A program made the position numbers and the translations under genes. The notes below the pieces were generated by a model that worked only from the letters and a program-made list of their open reading frames with translations, was not told where the DNA came from and searched no databases. A stretch of 64,000 nucleotides of DNA from Salminus brasiliensis (Eukaryota; Chordata; Actinopteri; Characiformes; Bryconidae), in the NCBI RefSeq assembly GCF_030463535.1, contig NC_132901.1:1779636-1843635 (forward strand). The letters run 5' to 3'. Shown in pieces: positions 1 to 11,821 of this stretch; the stretch's first letter is position 1, and the number at the start of each line of letters is the position of its first letter.

Positions 1-3000
1 TTTGGTGGAAAAGTTCAAGGTGATTTTTCTGTCTTGTTTTGATGGTAAATACTATAACAAACACTCCTGATACATGTTATAATAAATATTTGAATAATAA
101 ATGTCTACTTTTTGACAAAAAAAATGTTGGTAGTTTTTGGTTGTACTAGTGAAAACTTCTTTACAACAGAAAAATGGAAAATATTGGATTTAAATCTTCA
201 TTAAAGCCATTTTCCATCACATTTAACTGTCTTGCAATGAAAAAGAAGGGAATTTAAAAATGGTCCAAAAATGCACTCGAAGGTAAGACTATAGCCTTAC
301 CTATTTTAGCAATTTTGGTGGAAAAGTTCATGGTGATTTTTATGTCTTGTTTTGATGGTAAATACTATAATAAACACTCCTGATACATGTTATAATAAAA
401 ATGTGAATAATAAATGTCTACTTTTTGAGAAAAAAAATGTTGGTAGTGCTTGTTTGGGTGCACAAGGAAAAAAATCTTTTTAAGACAAAAATGGAAAATA
501 CTGGATTCATTAAAGGCATTTTCCATCACATTTAAATGTCTTGCAAAGAAAATAAAGGGAATTTAAGAATGGTCCAAAAATGCACTCGAAGGTAAGACTA
601 TAGCCTTACCTATTTTAGCAATTTTGGTGGAAAAGTTCAAAGTGATTTTTATGTCTTGTTTTGATGGTAAATACTATAATGAACACCCTAGAGACATTTA
701 ATGATAAAAATGTGAATAAAATATGCCTACTTTTGGACAAAAAATTTTTGCTAGTGCTTTTGTTTGGCTGGATGAGTGAAAAGTTCTTTTCAAGACAAAA
801 ATGGAAAATACTGGATTCATTAAAGGCATTTTCCATCACATTTAACTGTCTTGCAATGAAAATAAAGGGAATTTAAGAATGGTCCAAAAATGCACTCGAA
901 GGTAAGACTATAGCCTTACCTATTTTAGCAATTTTGGTGGAAAAGTTCAAGGTGATTTTTCTGTCTTGTTTTGATGGTAAATACTGTAATAAACACTCCT
1001 GAGACATTTTATTAGAAATATTTGAATAAAAAATGTCTACTTTTTGAGAAAGAATTTAAGTAGTGGTTGCTTTCATGAAGTAGTAAAAACTTTTTTTTAA
1101 GACAAAAACAGAAAATACTGGATTTATATCTTCATTAAAGGCATTTTCCATCACATTTAACTGTCTTGCAATGAAAATTATGCGAATTCAAGAATGGTCC
1201 AAAAATGCACTCGAAGGTAAGACTATAGCCTTACCTATTTTAGCAATTTTGGTGGAAAAGTTCAAAGTGATTTTTATGTCTTGTTTTGATGGTAAATACT
1301 ATAATAAACACTCCTGATACATGTTATAATAAATATTTGAATAATAAATGTCTACTTTTTGAGAAAAAAAATGTTGGTAGTGCTTGTTTGGGTGCACAAG
1401 GAAAAAAATATTTTTAAGACAAAAATGGAAAATACTGGATTCATTAAAGGCATTTTCCATCACATTTAACTGTCTTGCAAAGAAAATAAAGGGAATTTAA
1501 GAATGGTCCAAAAATGCACTCGAAGGTAAGACTATAGCCTTACCTATTTTAGCAATTTTGGTGGAAAAGTTCAAAGTGATTTTTATGTCTTGTTTTGATG
1601 GTAAATACTATAATAAACACTCCTGATACATGTTATAATAAATATTTGAATAATAAATGTCTACTTTTTGACAAAACAAATGTTGGTAGTTTTTGTTTGT
1701 ACTAGTGAAAACTTCTTTACAACAGAAAAATGGAAAATATTGGATTTAAATCTTCATTAAAGCCATTTTCCATCACATTTAACTGTCTTGCAATGAAAAA
1801 GAAGGGAATTTAAGAATGGTCCAAAAATGCACTCGAAGGTAAGACTATAGCCTTACCTATTTTAGCAATTTTGGTGGAAAAGTTCAAAGTGATTTTTATG
1901 TCTTGTTTTGATGGTAAATACTATAATGAACACCCCAGAGACATTTAATGATAAAAATGTGAATAAAATATGCCTACTTTTGGACAAAAAATTTTTGCTA
2001 GTGCTTTTGTTTGGCTGGATGAGTGAAAAGTTCTTTTCAAGACAAAAATGGAAAATACTGGATTCATTAAAGGCATTTTCCATCACATTTAACTGTCTTG
2101 CAATGAAAATAAAGGGAATTTAAGAATGGTCCAAAAATGCACTCGAAGGTAAGACTATAGCCTTACCTATTTTAGCAATTTTGGTGGAAAAGTTCAAGGT
2201 GATTTTTCTGTCTTGTTTTGATGGTAAATACTATAATAAACACTCCTGATACATGTTATAATAAAAATGTGAATAATAAATGTCTACTTTTTGAGAAAAA
2301 AAATGTTGGTAGTGCTTGTTTGGGTGCACAAGGAAAAAAATCTTTTTAAGACAAAAATGGAAAATACTGGATTCATTAAAGGCATTTTCCATCACATTTA
2401 ACTCTCTAGCAATGAAAATAAAGGGAATTTAAGAATGGTCCAAAAATGCACTCGAAGGTAAGACTATAGCCTTACCTATTTTAGCAATTTTGGTGGAAAA
2501 GTTCAAGGTGTTTTTTATGTCTTGTTTTGATGGTAAATACTGTAATAAACACTCCTGAGACATTTTATTAGAAATATTTGAATAAAAAATGTCTACTTTT
2601 TGAGAAAGAATTTAAGTAGTGGTTGCTTTCGTGAACTAGTAAAAACTTTTTTTTAAAGACAAAAACAGAAAATACTGGATTTAAATCTTCTTTAAAGGCA
2701 TTTTCCATCACATTTAACTGTCTTGCAATGAAAAAGAAGGGAATTTAAGAATGGTCCAAAAATGCACTCGAAGGTAAGACTATAGCCTTACCTATTTTAG
2801 CAATTTTGGTGGAAAAGTTCAAGGTGATTTTTATGTCTTGTTTTGATGGTAAATACTATAATAAACACTCCTGATACATGTTATAATAAAAATGTGAATA
2901 ATAAATGTCTACTTTTTGAGAAAAAAAATGTTGGTAGTGCTTGTTTGGGTGCACAAGGAAAAAAATCTTTTTAAGACAAAAATGGAAAATACTGGATTCA

Positions 3001-6000
3001 TTAAAGGCATTTCCCATCACATTTAACTCTCTAGCAATGAAAATAAAGGGAATTTAAGAATGGTCCAAAAATGCACTCGAAGGTAAGACTATAGCCTTAC
3101 CTATTTTAGCAATTTTGGTGGAAAAGTTCAAGGTGATTTTTATGTCTTGTTTTGATGGTAAATACTATAACAAACACTCCTGATACATGTTATAATAAAT
3201 ATTTGAATAATAAATGTCTACTTTTTGACAAAAAAAATGTTGGTAGTTTTTGGTTGTACTAGTGAAAACTTCTTTACAACAGAAAAATGGAAAATATTGG
3301 ATTTAAATCTTCATTAAAGCCATTTTCCATCACATTTAACTGTCTTGCAATGAAAAAGAAGGGAATTTAAAAATGGTCCAAAAATGCACTCGAAGGTAAG
3401 ACTATAGCCTTACCTATTTTAGCAATTTTGGTGGAAAAGTTCATGGTGATTTTTATGTCTTGTTTTGATGGTAAATACTATAATAAACACTCCTGATACA
3501 TGTTATAATAAAAATGTGAATAATAAATGTCTACTTTTTGAGAAAAAAAATGTTGGTAGTGCTTGTTTGGGTGCACAAGGAAAAAAATCTTTTTAAGACA
3601 AAAATGGAAAATACTGGATTCATTAAAGGCATTTTCCATCACATTTAAATGTCTTGCAAAGAAAATAAAGGGAATTTAAGAATGGTCCAAAAATGCACTC
3701 GAAGGTAAGACTATAGCCTTACCTATTTTAGCAATTTTGGTGGAAAAGTTCAAAGTGATTTTTATGTCTTGTTTTGATGGTAAATACTATAATAAACACT
3801 CCTGAGACATTTTATTAGAAATATTTGAATAAAAAATGTCTTCTTTTTGAGAAAAAATTTAAGTAGTGGTTGCTTTCGTGAACTAGTAAAAACTTTTTTT
3901 TAAAGACAAAAACAGAAAATACTGGATTTAAATCTTCATTAAAGGTATTTTCCTAAACATTTAACTGTCTTGCAATGAAAAGGAAGGGAATTTAAGAATG
4001 GTCCAAAAATGCACTCGAAGGTAAGACTATAGCCTTACCTATTTTAGCAATTTTGGTGGAAAAGTTCAAGGTGATTTTTCTGTCTTGTTTTGATGGTAAA
4101 TACTATAATAAACACTCCTAATACATGTTATAATAAATATTTGAATAATAAATGTCCAGTTTTTGAGAAAAAATGTCAGAAGTGGTTGCTTTCGTGTATT
4201 GGAAAAAACTTCTTTTTGAGAAAAAAACATAAAATACTGGATTTATATCTTCATTAAAAGCATTTCCATCACATTTAACTGTCTTGCAATGAAAATTATG
4301 CGAATTTAAGAATGGTCCAAAAATGCACTCGAAGGTAAGACTATAGCCTTACCTATTTTAGCAATTTTGGTGGAAAAGTTCAAGGTGATTTTTATGTCTT
4401 GTTTTGATGGTAAATACTGTAATAAACACTCCTGAGACATTTTATTAGAAATATTTGAATAAAAAATGTCTACTTTTTGAGAAAGAATTTAAGTAGTGGT
4501 TGCTTTCATGAAGTAGTAAAAACTTTTTTTTAAGACAAAAACAGAAAATACTGGATTTATATCTTCATTAAAAGCATTTCCATCACATTTAACTGTCTTG
4601 CAATGAAAATTATGCGAATTTAAGAATGGTCCAAAAATGCACTCGAAGGTAAGCCTTACCTATTTTAGCAATTTTGGTGGAAAAGTTCAAGGTGATTTTT
4701 ATGTCTTGTTTTGATGGTAAATACTATAATGAACACGCCTGAGACATTTAATGATAAAAATGTGAATAATAAATGTCTACTTTTTGAGAAAAAAAATGTT
4801 GGTAGTGCTTGTTTGGGTGCACAAGGAAAAAAATCTTTTTAAGACAAAAATGGAAAATACTGGATTCATTAAAGGCATTTTCCATCACATTTAACTCTCT
4901 AGCAATGAAAATAAAGGGAATTTAAGAATGGTCCAAAAATGCACTCGAAGGTAAGACTATAGCCTTACCTATTTTAGCAATTTTGGTGGAAAAGTTCAAG
5001 GTGATTTTTATGTCTTGTTTTGATGGTAAATACTATAATGAACACGCCTGAGACATTTAATGATAAAAATGTGAATAAAATATGCCTACTCTTTGATAAA
5101 AAATTTTTGCTAGTGCTTTTGTTTGGCTGGATGAGTGAAAAGTTCTTTTCAAGACAAAAATGGAAAATACTGGATTCATTAAAGGCATTTTCCATCACAT
5201 TTAACTGTCTTGCAATGAAAATAAAGGGAATTTAAGAATGGTCCAAAAATGCACTCGAAGGTAAGACTATAGCCTTACCTATTTTAGCAATTTTGGTGGA
5301 AAAGTTCATGGTGATTTTTATGTCTTGTTTTGATGGTAAATACTATAATAAACACTCCTGATACATGTTATAATAAAAATGTGAATAATAAATTTCTACT
5401 TTTTGAGAAAAAAAATGTTGGTAGTGCTTGTTTGGGTGCACAAGGAAAAAAATCTTTTTAAGACAAAAATGGAAAATACTGGATTCATTAAAGGCATTTT
5501 CCATCACATTTAACTGTCTTGCAATGAAAATAAAGGGAATTTAAGAATGGTCCAAAAATGCACTCGAAGGTAAGACTATAGCCTTACCTATTTTAGCAAT
5601 TTTGGTGGAAAAGTTCATGGTGATTTTTATGTCTTGTTTTGATGGTAAATACTATAATGAACACCCCTGAGACATTTAATGATAAAAATGTGAATAAAAT
5701 ATGCCTACTTTTTGATATAAAATTTTTGCTAGTGCTTTTGTTTGGCTGTATGAGTGAAAAGTTGTTTTCAAGACAACAATAGAAAATACTGGATTCATTA
5801 AAGGCATTTTCCATCACATTTAACTGTCTTGCAATGAAAATAAAGGGAATTTAAGAATGGTCCAAAAATGCACTCGAAGGTAAGACTATAGCCTTACCTA
5901 TTTTAGCAATTTTGGTGGAAAAGTTCAAGGTGATTTTTCTGTCTTGTTTTGATGGTAAATACTATAATAAACACTCCTGAGACATTTTATTAGAAATATT

Positions 6001-6660
6001 TGAATAAAAAATGTCTTCTTTTTGAGAAAAAATTTAAGTAGTGGTTGCTTTCGTGAACTAGTAAAAACTTTTTTTTAAAGACAAAAACAGAAAATACTGG
6101 ATTTAAATCTTCATTAAAGGTATTTTCCTAAACATTTAACTGTCTTGCAATGAAAAGGAAGGGAATTTAAGAATGGTCCAAAAATGCACTCGAAGGTAAG
6201 ACTATAGCCTTACCTATTTTAGCAATTTTGGTGGAAAAGTTCAAGGTGATTTTTATGTCTTGTTTTGATGGTAAATACTATAATAAACACTCCTGAGACA
6301 TTTTATTATAAATATGTGAATAATAAATGTCTACTTTTTGAGAAAGAATTTAAGTAGTGGTTGCTTTCATGAACTAGTAAAAACTTTTTTTAAGACAAAA
6401 ACAGAAAATACTGGATTTATATCTTCATTAAAGGCATTTTTTAACACATTTAACTGTCTATCAATGAAAAAGAAGGGAATTTAAGAATGGTCCAAAAATG
6501 CACTCGAAGGTAAGACTATAGCCTTACCTATTTTAGCAATTTTGGTGGAAAAGTTCAAATCGATTTTTATGTCTTGTTTTGATGGTAAATACTATACTAA
6601 AATCCCCTGAAACATTTTATAATAAATATGTGAATAATAAATGTCTACTTTTTGACAAAA
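1..6660. repeat. Satellite array, about 310-bp unit, about 21 units
   Basis: Tandem array open at the left edge. A conserved anchor (GGTCCAAAAATGCACTCG) recurs near 261, 571, 881, 1196, 1505, 1818, 2126, 2437, 2751, 3062, 3375, 3685, 4000, 4314, 4628, 4930, 5240, 5549, 5859, 6175 and 6489, a spacing of 302-316 bp. About half of each unit is nearly invariant. The other half falls into subtypes that I call A (TTTGGGTGCACAAGG), B (TTTTTGGTTGTACTAG), C (AAGTAGTGGTTGCTTTC), D (TTTGGCTGGATGAG) and E (one unit near 4150). By eye the order is B-A-D-C-A-B-D-A-C-A-B-A-C-E-C-A-D-A-D-C-C plus a truncated unit. AT-rich, with no convincing coding capacity. The last unit is cut off near 6660, next to an SRCR exon. 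Confidence 0.97.
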
Positions 6661-6689
6661 AATCAACTTGAGGATAGATCAGTTCTTAC

Positions 6690-8438
6690 CTGAACAGGTG
6701 ATTTCTACTGCATTACCCAGTGAGCTGTTCTGCTCCTTACGGGCTAAGGTGCTACAGGTATGGAGATGCGCCTTCTGTAGAGTCAGTGGAGGTCCACAGC
6801 CCAGCTCCCTACAGATGACCTCCGCGCCCTGCCAGTCAAAGTCGGCCTCGCACACCGTGGTCCAGGACTGATTGAGCTTCACCTCCAGTCTTCCAGAGCA
6901 GACTCCAGCTCCGTCCACAAGCCTCGCGGAGGCTGAGAAGACGCACATGTAGCATGTTCTAAACAATCACGATCAAACTGGAACAGCATTCGAAATGTAG
7001 CAAAGCGAAGCCCTCACCTGAGCAGACGACAGCCACGCTGACGTTGAGATGATCAGGATGACAGGATGTGGTCAGGTTCTTACACTTTGAAAGGCTTGAC
7101 TCTTTGCCCTCGCATTCCACGTTAAACAGGCGAACGTCCTCAAGCCGTTCTCTAAAATCACTTCCAAACGTAGCACTGACCACATCCCCACAGTCCAGCT
7201 CTCGGCACAGCAACTCAACTGTTCTGTAGTCAAAGAAGTAGTTGTTCAGTTTCTTCCACTGTCCACCATCAAAAACTTCAGGCATCCCAGAGCAGCGGCC
7301 ATCACCCTCCACCATTCTGACCACGGTCGCCTCTAACCAGACAGGAGGAAACACTGGATGACTTTTTACCAAAAGGAGACAGCCGTCCATCCTGATGACC
7401 AGAAAGAGCCTAGTGTGCCAATTACCTACAAAGTTATGTACTTTTACATTTACGGAATTTAGCTGATGCTCTTCTCCAGAGCGACTTCCAAGGTTACTCG
7501 TATTACAGTGGTTGAGGGCCAATGTAGTGTTAGGAGTCTGGCCCAAGGACTCTTAATGGTGTAGCACAGCATAGCCACCCAGACCGGGAATCGAACCGCA
7601 GTCTCCCACATGAGACTGGGGTAGCTTACTGACATACTGACAGGTAGTGGTGCTACCCGTTGCGCCACACCAACCACTGTGCGGTGTCACTGCAATGTAA
7701 TATGATAATATTTATCATTTTATTTTTTAAACAAATTACACGGATCTACCTTAACATTAGCACCACTGACAGGTCAAGTGAAAAAATTCAGTCCTTCATC
7801 TCCAGTGTTTCTTTTATTATTGTTATTTATTTCAGATTTTTTACCCATTTTCTCACCAATTTAGTATGTAAAGTGAGGGCGAGACCAACACACGCCCCCG
7901 ACACGCCTCAGACGGCCAGCGCCGCACTAGAGTGATATGGGGGAGAGAGAGCGCCATCTACCCACCCTAGAGAGAGCGAGGCCGATTGCCATTGTGCTCT
8001 CTCGGGGCCCCGGCTGCCGATGGCTAGCAGCGTGATCGGGATACGAACCAGCGACCCTCTGATCACAGTGCTTTTCCCGCCGTTACCATAGCAAAGACAC
8101 GCCCACACGCCCCTAAATCAAGCTGCACGGTGCACGGCTTGCCTGAAGGTTGCTAAAATAGGGCCCTGAACCCAACCCTCACAAATTAGTATTGCTAAGG
8201 TCCTTAGGCCTCTGTGAAGCCCCGACAGCCACCACGTCCTAACCGTAGTGTGTCCCTGGTCTCCTACTGAATGTGACGGTACCCAAGTTTCAGATGTCCC
8301 TTCGAGACTTGAAACCACTCGTCTAAATTCCACCCAGCCCCCCCAGCCCTGAGGCCTACCTGCAGTGGAAGAGATGATAATCAGTATAACGAGGGTAAGC
8401 ATGGCTGTCCACTGTCCAGCGTCGCCCAAGGTCTTCAA
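6690..8438 (-). CDS. CD5/CD6-like scavenger receptor (SRCR), 5' part only
   Basis: Minus-strand exons: signal peptide 8438-8360, SRCR domain 1 at 7332-7018, SRCR domain 2 at 6932-6690. All junctions have AG/GT signals and are phase 1, as is usual for SRCR exons. The start is a methionine followed by a hydrophobic stretch (MLTLVILIIISSTA), a plausible signal peptide. SRCR1 (about 105 aa) has VRMVEGDGRCSG, LCRELDCG, and paired cysteines ending in VAVVCSG. SRCR2 is short (about 80 aa), with RLVDGAGVCSGRLEV, WTTVCE, VICRELGCG and a terminal EITCSG; it lacks the usual middle segment. Known SRCR proteins of this type (CD5, CD6, CD163-like) are leukocyte surface or secreted pattern receptors. Everything 3' of SRCR2, including any membrane anchor, is absent: the donor at 6689 leads into an intron that becomes satellite after about 20 bp. 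The gene may continue left of the window or may be truncated. Confidence 0.85.
7440..7680. repeat. Interspersed SINE-like repeat in the SRCR intron
   Basis: Contains a stretch common in teleost genomes (GCTCTTCTCCAGAGCGACTT near 7470; related copy near 53530) and ends in a tRNA-like block with GGGAATCGAACC near 7590 and CGTTGCGCCACACC near 7660. It lies in the intron between the signal exon and SRCR1. Identified by recognition of the motifs, not by a database search. Confidence 0.65.
7930..8115. repeat. tRNA-like interspersed repeat
   Basis: A CCGGCTGCCGATGGCTAGCAG block followed by CGGGATACGAACC. The same block recurs near 10675 and 48597. It is probably a tRNA-derived SINE fragment within the SRCR intron. 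Confidence 0.5.
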
Positions 8439-8439
8439 T

Positions 8440-9480
8440 TCGACCGGTCTGTCCGTGTCCTGCCGTGTTGAGGACGCAGAGTTCCGGTGCTTTGGTGTTT
8501 TTCAAAAAGGCCATTATCTGATCTCTCTTGCGCAACAGGAGAGCGTCACTGGAGAGTCACGAAGAGATCCTGTACATGCCTCACTTTCACTCACAGCCAT
8601 TATAAACTGATTAAACCAGGCTGACCGGCTCACACTTTCAGACTTGGGCCAAAGCTTGGACCTCACAGCAAGGCCTCTCCTGCATTGCTGCTTAAACCCA
8701 AGACAATCTGAATTGGTTAGACTGGTTTAGAATGAAACCCACACCGGTTGAACCCCATTTCTAATGGCTACATGTCTTTAAAAACCATCAGGATATCTTG
8801 GCTGTATCTGTCAACTGAGATTTGCTGCTCAGATAGGAAGTTGCAAACACATTTCCTGTGTCATTGCGCAACCGAAGAAGCCTCCAGCACCTTCCCAAAC
8901 CAAGGTGCTTAGCATGTGTGCAAACCTGATCAAGGCCATCATGAAGCCTGTTGAGAAAACAGACCCTTCTACCCACAAAGCAGACGAATCCAGGCCAAAC
9001 ATGGCCCACTGAAGGAACCTACGGGTCGGTTATACCAGCGGCAGCCACATTTAGGGTTTCTCGCCGCAGTTGAGCTTGGATTCTCCACAGAAGGTGGGAG
9101 GTTCAGATCAGCAGATCAGCAGAACATGGGCAGGTTTTGTTTGAAATTGAGAGGAAAATGTGCTTTGGAAGGTGGACAAAATTTGGGCTAGTTTATTTTA
9201 TTCATTTAATCATTCTTTCCACTCTTAAATTAGCATCTCTACGTGTCTGGCAGACATTTTATTTCAGGTATTTCATCAAACAGAGCTGAGTTAGCTAAAT
9301 TTGCAGACCATGAATGACAAAGTTCCAACAGCAATATTAATCATTTGAATTAATTAATGACATTAATGATTTCTTTGCATTATTTGAGCAGCTGTTTTTG
9401 AGCAGGTTGTATTTCTGCAAATAAATAAATGCTCCAAAAATGTATATTTTTATTTCCATGATTTATGAAACATACTGCAT
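8440..9480. other. Intergenic, no gene seen
   Basis: Upstream flank of the SRCR gene. I see no exon with supporting splice signals. The short open frame at 8788-9009 has no recognisable domain or signal peptide. Confidence 0.6.
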
Positions 9481-9492
9481 ATACCTAGTGAG

Positions 9493-9496
<4 letters not shown>

Positions 9497-9543
<47 letters not shown>
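9497..9543. repeat. (TA)n microsatellite
   Basis: About 45 bp of uninterrupted TA dinucleotides in AT-rich intergenic DNA. Confidence 0.95.
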
Positions 9544-9549
<6 letters not shown>

Positions 9550-9730
9550 CACTTTTAACGTAGCTGAAATTTAAATACGGCAATAATTTAATTCAGTAAA
9601 TTTAGCTAAAAAAATATATATATATAAATTAATTAAATGTACTCTTGTCCAAATTAGATGTTAGAAATATGCCAAACATTTCCTTGAATGTTAGGAGATT
9701 ATTATAAAACAATCATGAAAAATTAATTAC

Positions 9731-10060
9731 ATGCTCTTGTAGCCCTGAGGAATGTAAAATGCTATGTTCCTCTGATCTCTGGGGAATTTATGGAATTTCT
9801 GATCGAGATCTACGTGAAAATTAATAAACAAACAATCAGTGCCGGCCCATGATGTTTCTTTGCTCTGCAACCAAAGCATATTTAACACACAACATTAGAA
9901 ATACATTCTCAATCATGAGTCCAAAGAGCTGAACTTGAGCAAAAGTGCTTATTAAATTGACTGTGATTCAGTTTCAGTAAGCAAATCACCAAAACTTCCA
10001 CCAAGACCATTTTGCATCCATCAAAAATGAAACAATTAGAAAAATAAAACAATCAATTTT
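9731..10060. repeat. Left copy of a local direct duplication
   Basis: Starts CTCTTGTAGCCCTGAGGAAT and is repeated at about 10746-11105 with small indels. Both copies contain a TTAATAAACAAACAATCAGT segment and a CCAAAGCATATTTAACACAC segment. Confidence 0.85.
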
Positions 10061-10639
10061 AAGTGGGATTTTGCTGCTTCTTGAAGAACATAAACCTCGT
10101 TTAAACACACAGTATTAGCACCACAATCAGACGCCACGTTCTGCAAGTAGTTTTCAAATACTTTATTTCAAATCATCACATTTATTTTAGGTAAATGAGC
10201 CAGTCCACATGGACGACACACTGAAAATCAGCAGCACTTTCAGTAAATATCCACTAGGTGGAGCACTGCGAGGCTTAAACATAAGCATTTCACCACCCTG
10301 TTACTTTATTTATGGTTTTATTATTATAGAACAGCAACATTCAGGCCAGTCAACAACAAACAATATCCTTTATGCAAGAGCACTTTGGGAATGGCGTACA
10401 TTCATGCACCGCGGTACTGTAATGATAACGGCACTGGAGGATCTGAAGGTGTGATCAGCACTGGTCAGATATTTAGATTTAGAGTCGATTGATATTTCAA
10501 CCCAGAATCTGTTGATGTTGAGAATTAAGGCTAATTAAGGCTAAGCACCCAATCCTCGTTTACGCGAACTCCGTCTAACATTAGCCATCAACAGTGGTCA
10601 CTCTTCTCCAACTGCCGCTGATGCAGCATCGCTAGGTAG

Positions 10640-10745
10640 CCAAGACACGGCTTCCCAGTTGTGCTCACTCTGACTCCGGCTGCTGATGGCAAGCAGCGTG
10701 ACCCGGGATGCCAACCCGTGGTCCAGTCAGAGCCCCGGTGTGCTG
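10640..10745. repeat. tRNA-like SINE fragment at a duplication boundary
   Basis: A GACTCCGGCTGCTGATGGCA block like those near 8010 and 48597. It sits immediately left of the second copy of the 9731-10060 duplication. Confidence 0.5.
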
Positions 10746-11105
10746 CTCTTGTAGCCCTGAGGAATGTAAAATGCTATGATCTCTGAGGAATTTACGGAAT
10801 TTCTGATCGAAATCTATGTGAAAATTAATAAACAAACAATCAGTGTCGGCCCATGATGTTTTGCTCCTTTGCTCTGTGGCTAACCAATGCAACCAAAGCA
10901 TATTTAACACACAACATTAGAAAGACATTCTCAATCATGAGTCCAGTGAATGTTCAGAATCACAAGTAAAAAAATAAAAATAAACAAACAAAAGATAAAA
11001 AAAAAAAGCTGAACTTTAGCAAAAGTGCTTAATAAATTGTAAGCAAATCACCAAAACTTCCACCAAGATCCATTAAAATCCATTAAAAATGAAACAATTA
11101 GACAA
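10746..11105. repeat. Right copy of a local direct duplication
   Basis: Counterpart of 9731-10060, about 1.0 kb away. It carries an A-rich insertion near 10965-11010 that the left copy lacks. Confidence 0.85.
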
Positions 11106-11279
11106 ATCAAACAATAACCAGAGGGAGACATTTAGCATTTTTAGATTAAAAATAACATTAAAACGCAAAATCTTATTTAATATCGTGTTTAATGAGGCTC
11201 GGTTTAATCCAGCTAACTTTATTTACCTTGGTCAGTTTACGACATTTACGATATCGTCAATTTGACAGATACACAGCGT

Positions 11280-11540
11280 TAGTGTCACATCCAATAATAT
11301 ACACATCGTTGCTGTCCAGTAAAACGAAAATTTTAGATTTTTTAATAGAAGGCAAAAATGCTCTTAACTTTGATTGGAAGTCAATGTAAAATAAGAGTTT
11401 ACACAACGTCATTTCGAGCGTTCCTATTGGTCTGTTCATCCACGATCATCTACGTAGTGTACAAATGAGGCCACAGGGTTGGAAAAATGGGCGGGTTTTC
11501 ACTGGACAGCAGCGATATGCTGTACGTATTTTAAACGAAT
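11280..11540. repeat. Interspersed repeat, 'CCTATTGGTCTGTTCAT' family
   Basis: Shares GGAAGTCAATGTAAAATAA and a TTCCTATTGGTC..TTCATCC block with 21740-21960. The reverse-complement block (GGACCAATAGAAATGCTCC) occurs near 46205, and close relatives near 50440 and 58115. Probably a short non-autonomous element. Confidence 0.7.
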
Positions 11541-11633
11541 GCTCGAACGCTCACGTCGGTTCAGAGGAATGAGCTCGTAGTCCTAAATCAGCACTAATTA
11601 GCCATAATAAGGCAACGGGATTCCAGCATCCGG

Positions 11634-11786
11634 CTACCAGGGCATGCAGGGGTTGGGACAGTCGCGAATGAACGACTCCAGCTTCCCCTTGGAGACCTCC
11701 ATAAGCGTAGTGTACGTGGTCAGCTGCGTTAAGGAGAGAAAAATAAAAATAAGGTAACTTAAATTGATCGTGAGATACATCAAAAC

Positions 11787-11821
<35 letters not shown>

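Noticed and set aside
615-5817. Repeated 71-aa (+) and 74-aa (-) open frames in the satellite
   Set aside because: They recur only because subtype D units are nearly identical, and they overlap on both strands. There is no domain, signal peptide or promoter.
1-6660. CRISPR-like or bacterial repeat array
   Set aside because: Units of about 310 bp without unique spacers, in a eukaryotic context; this is a satellite.
7660-8610. Plus-strand open frames across the SRCR locus
   Set aside because: Antisense shadows of the SRCR signal exon and repeats; no splice-supported model.
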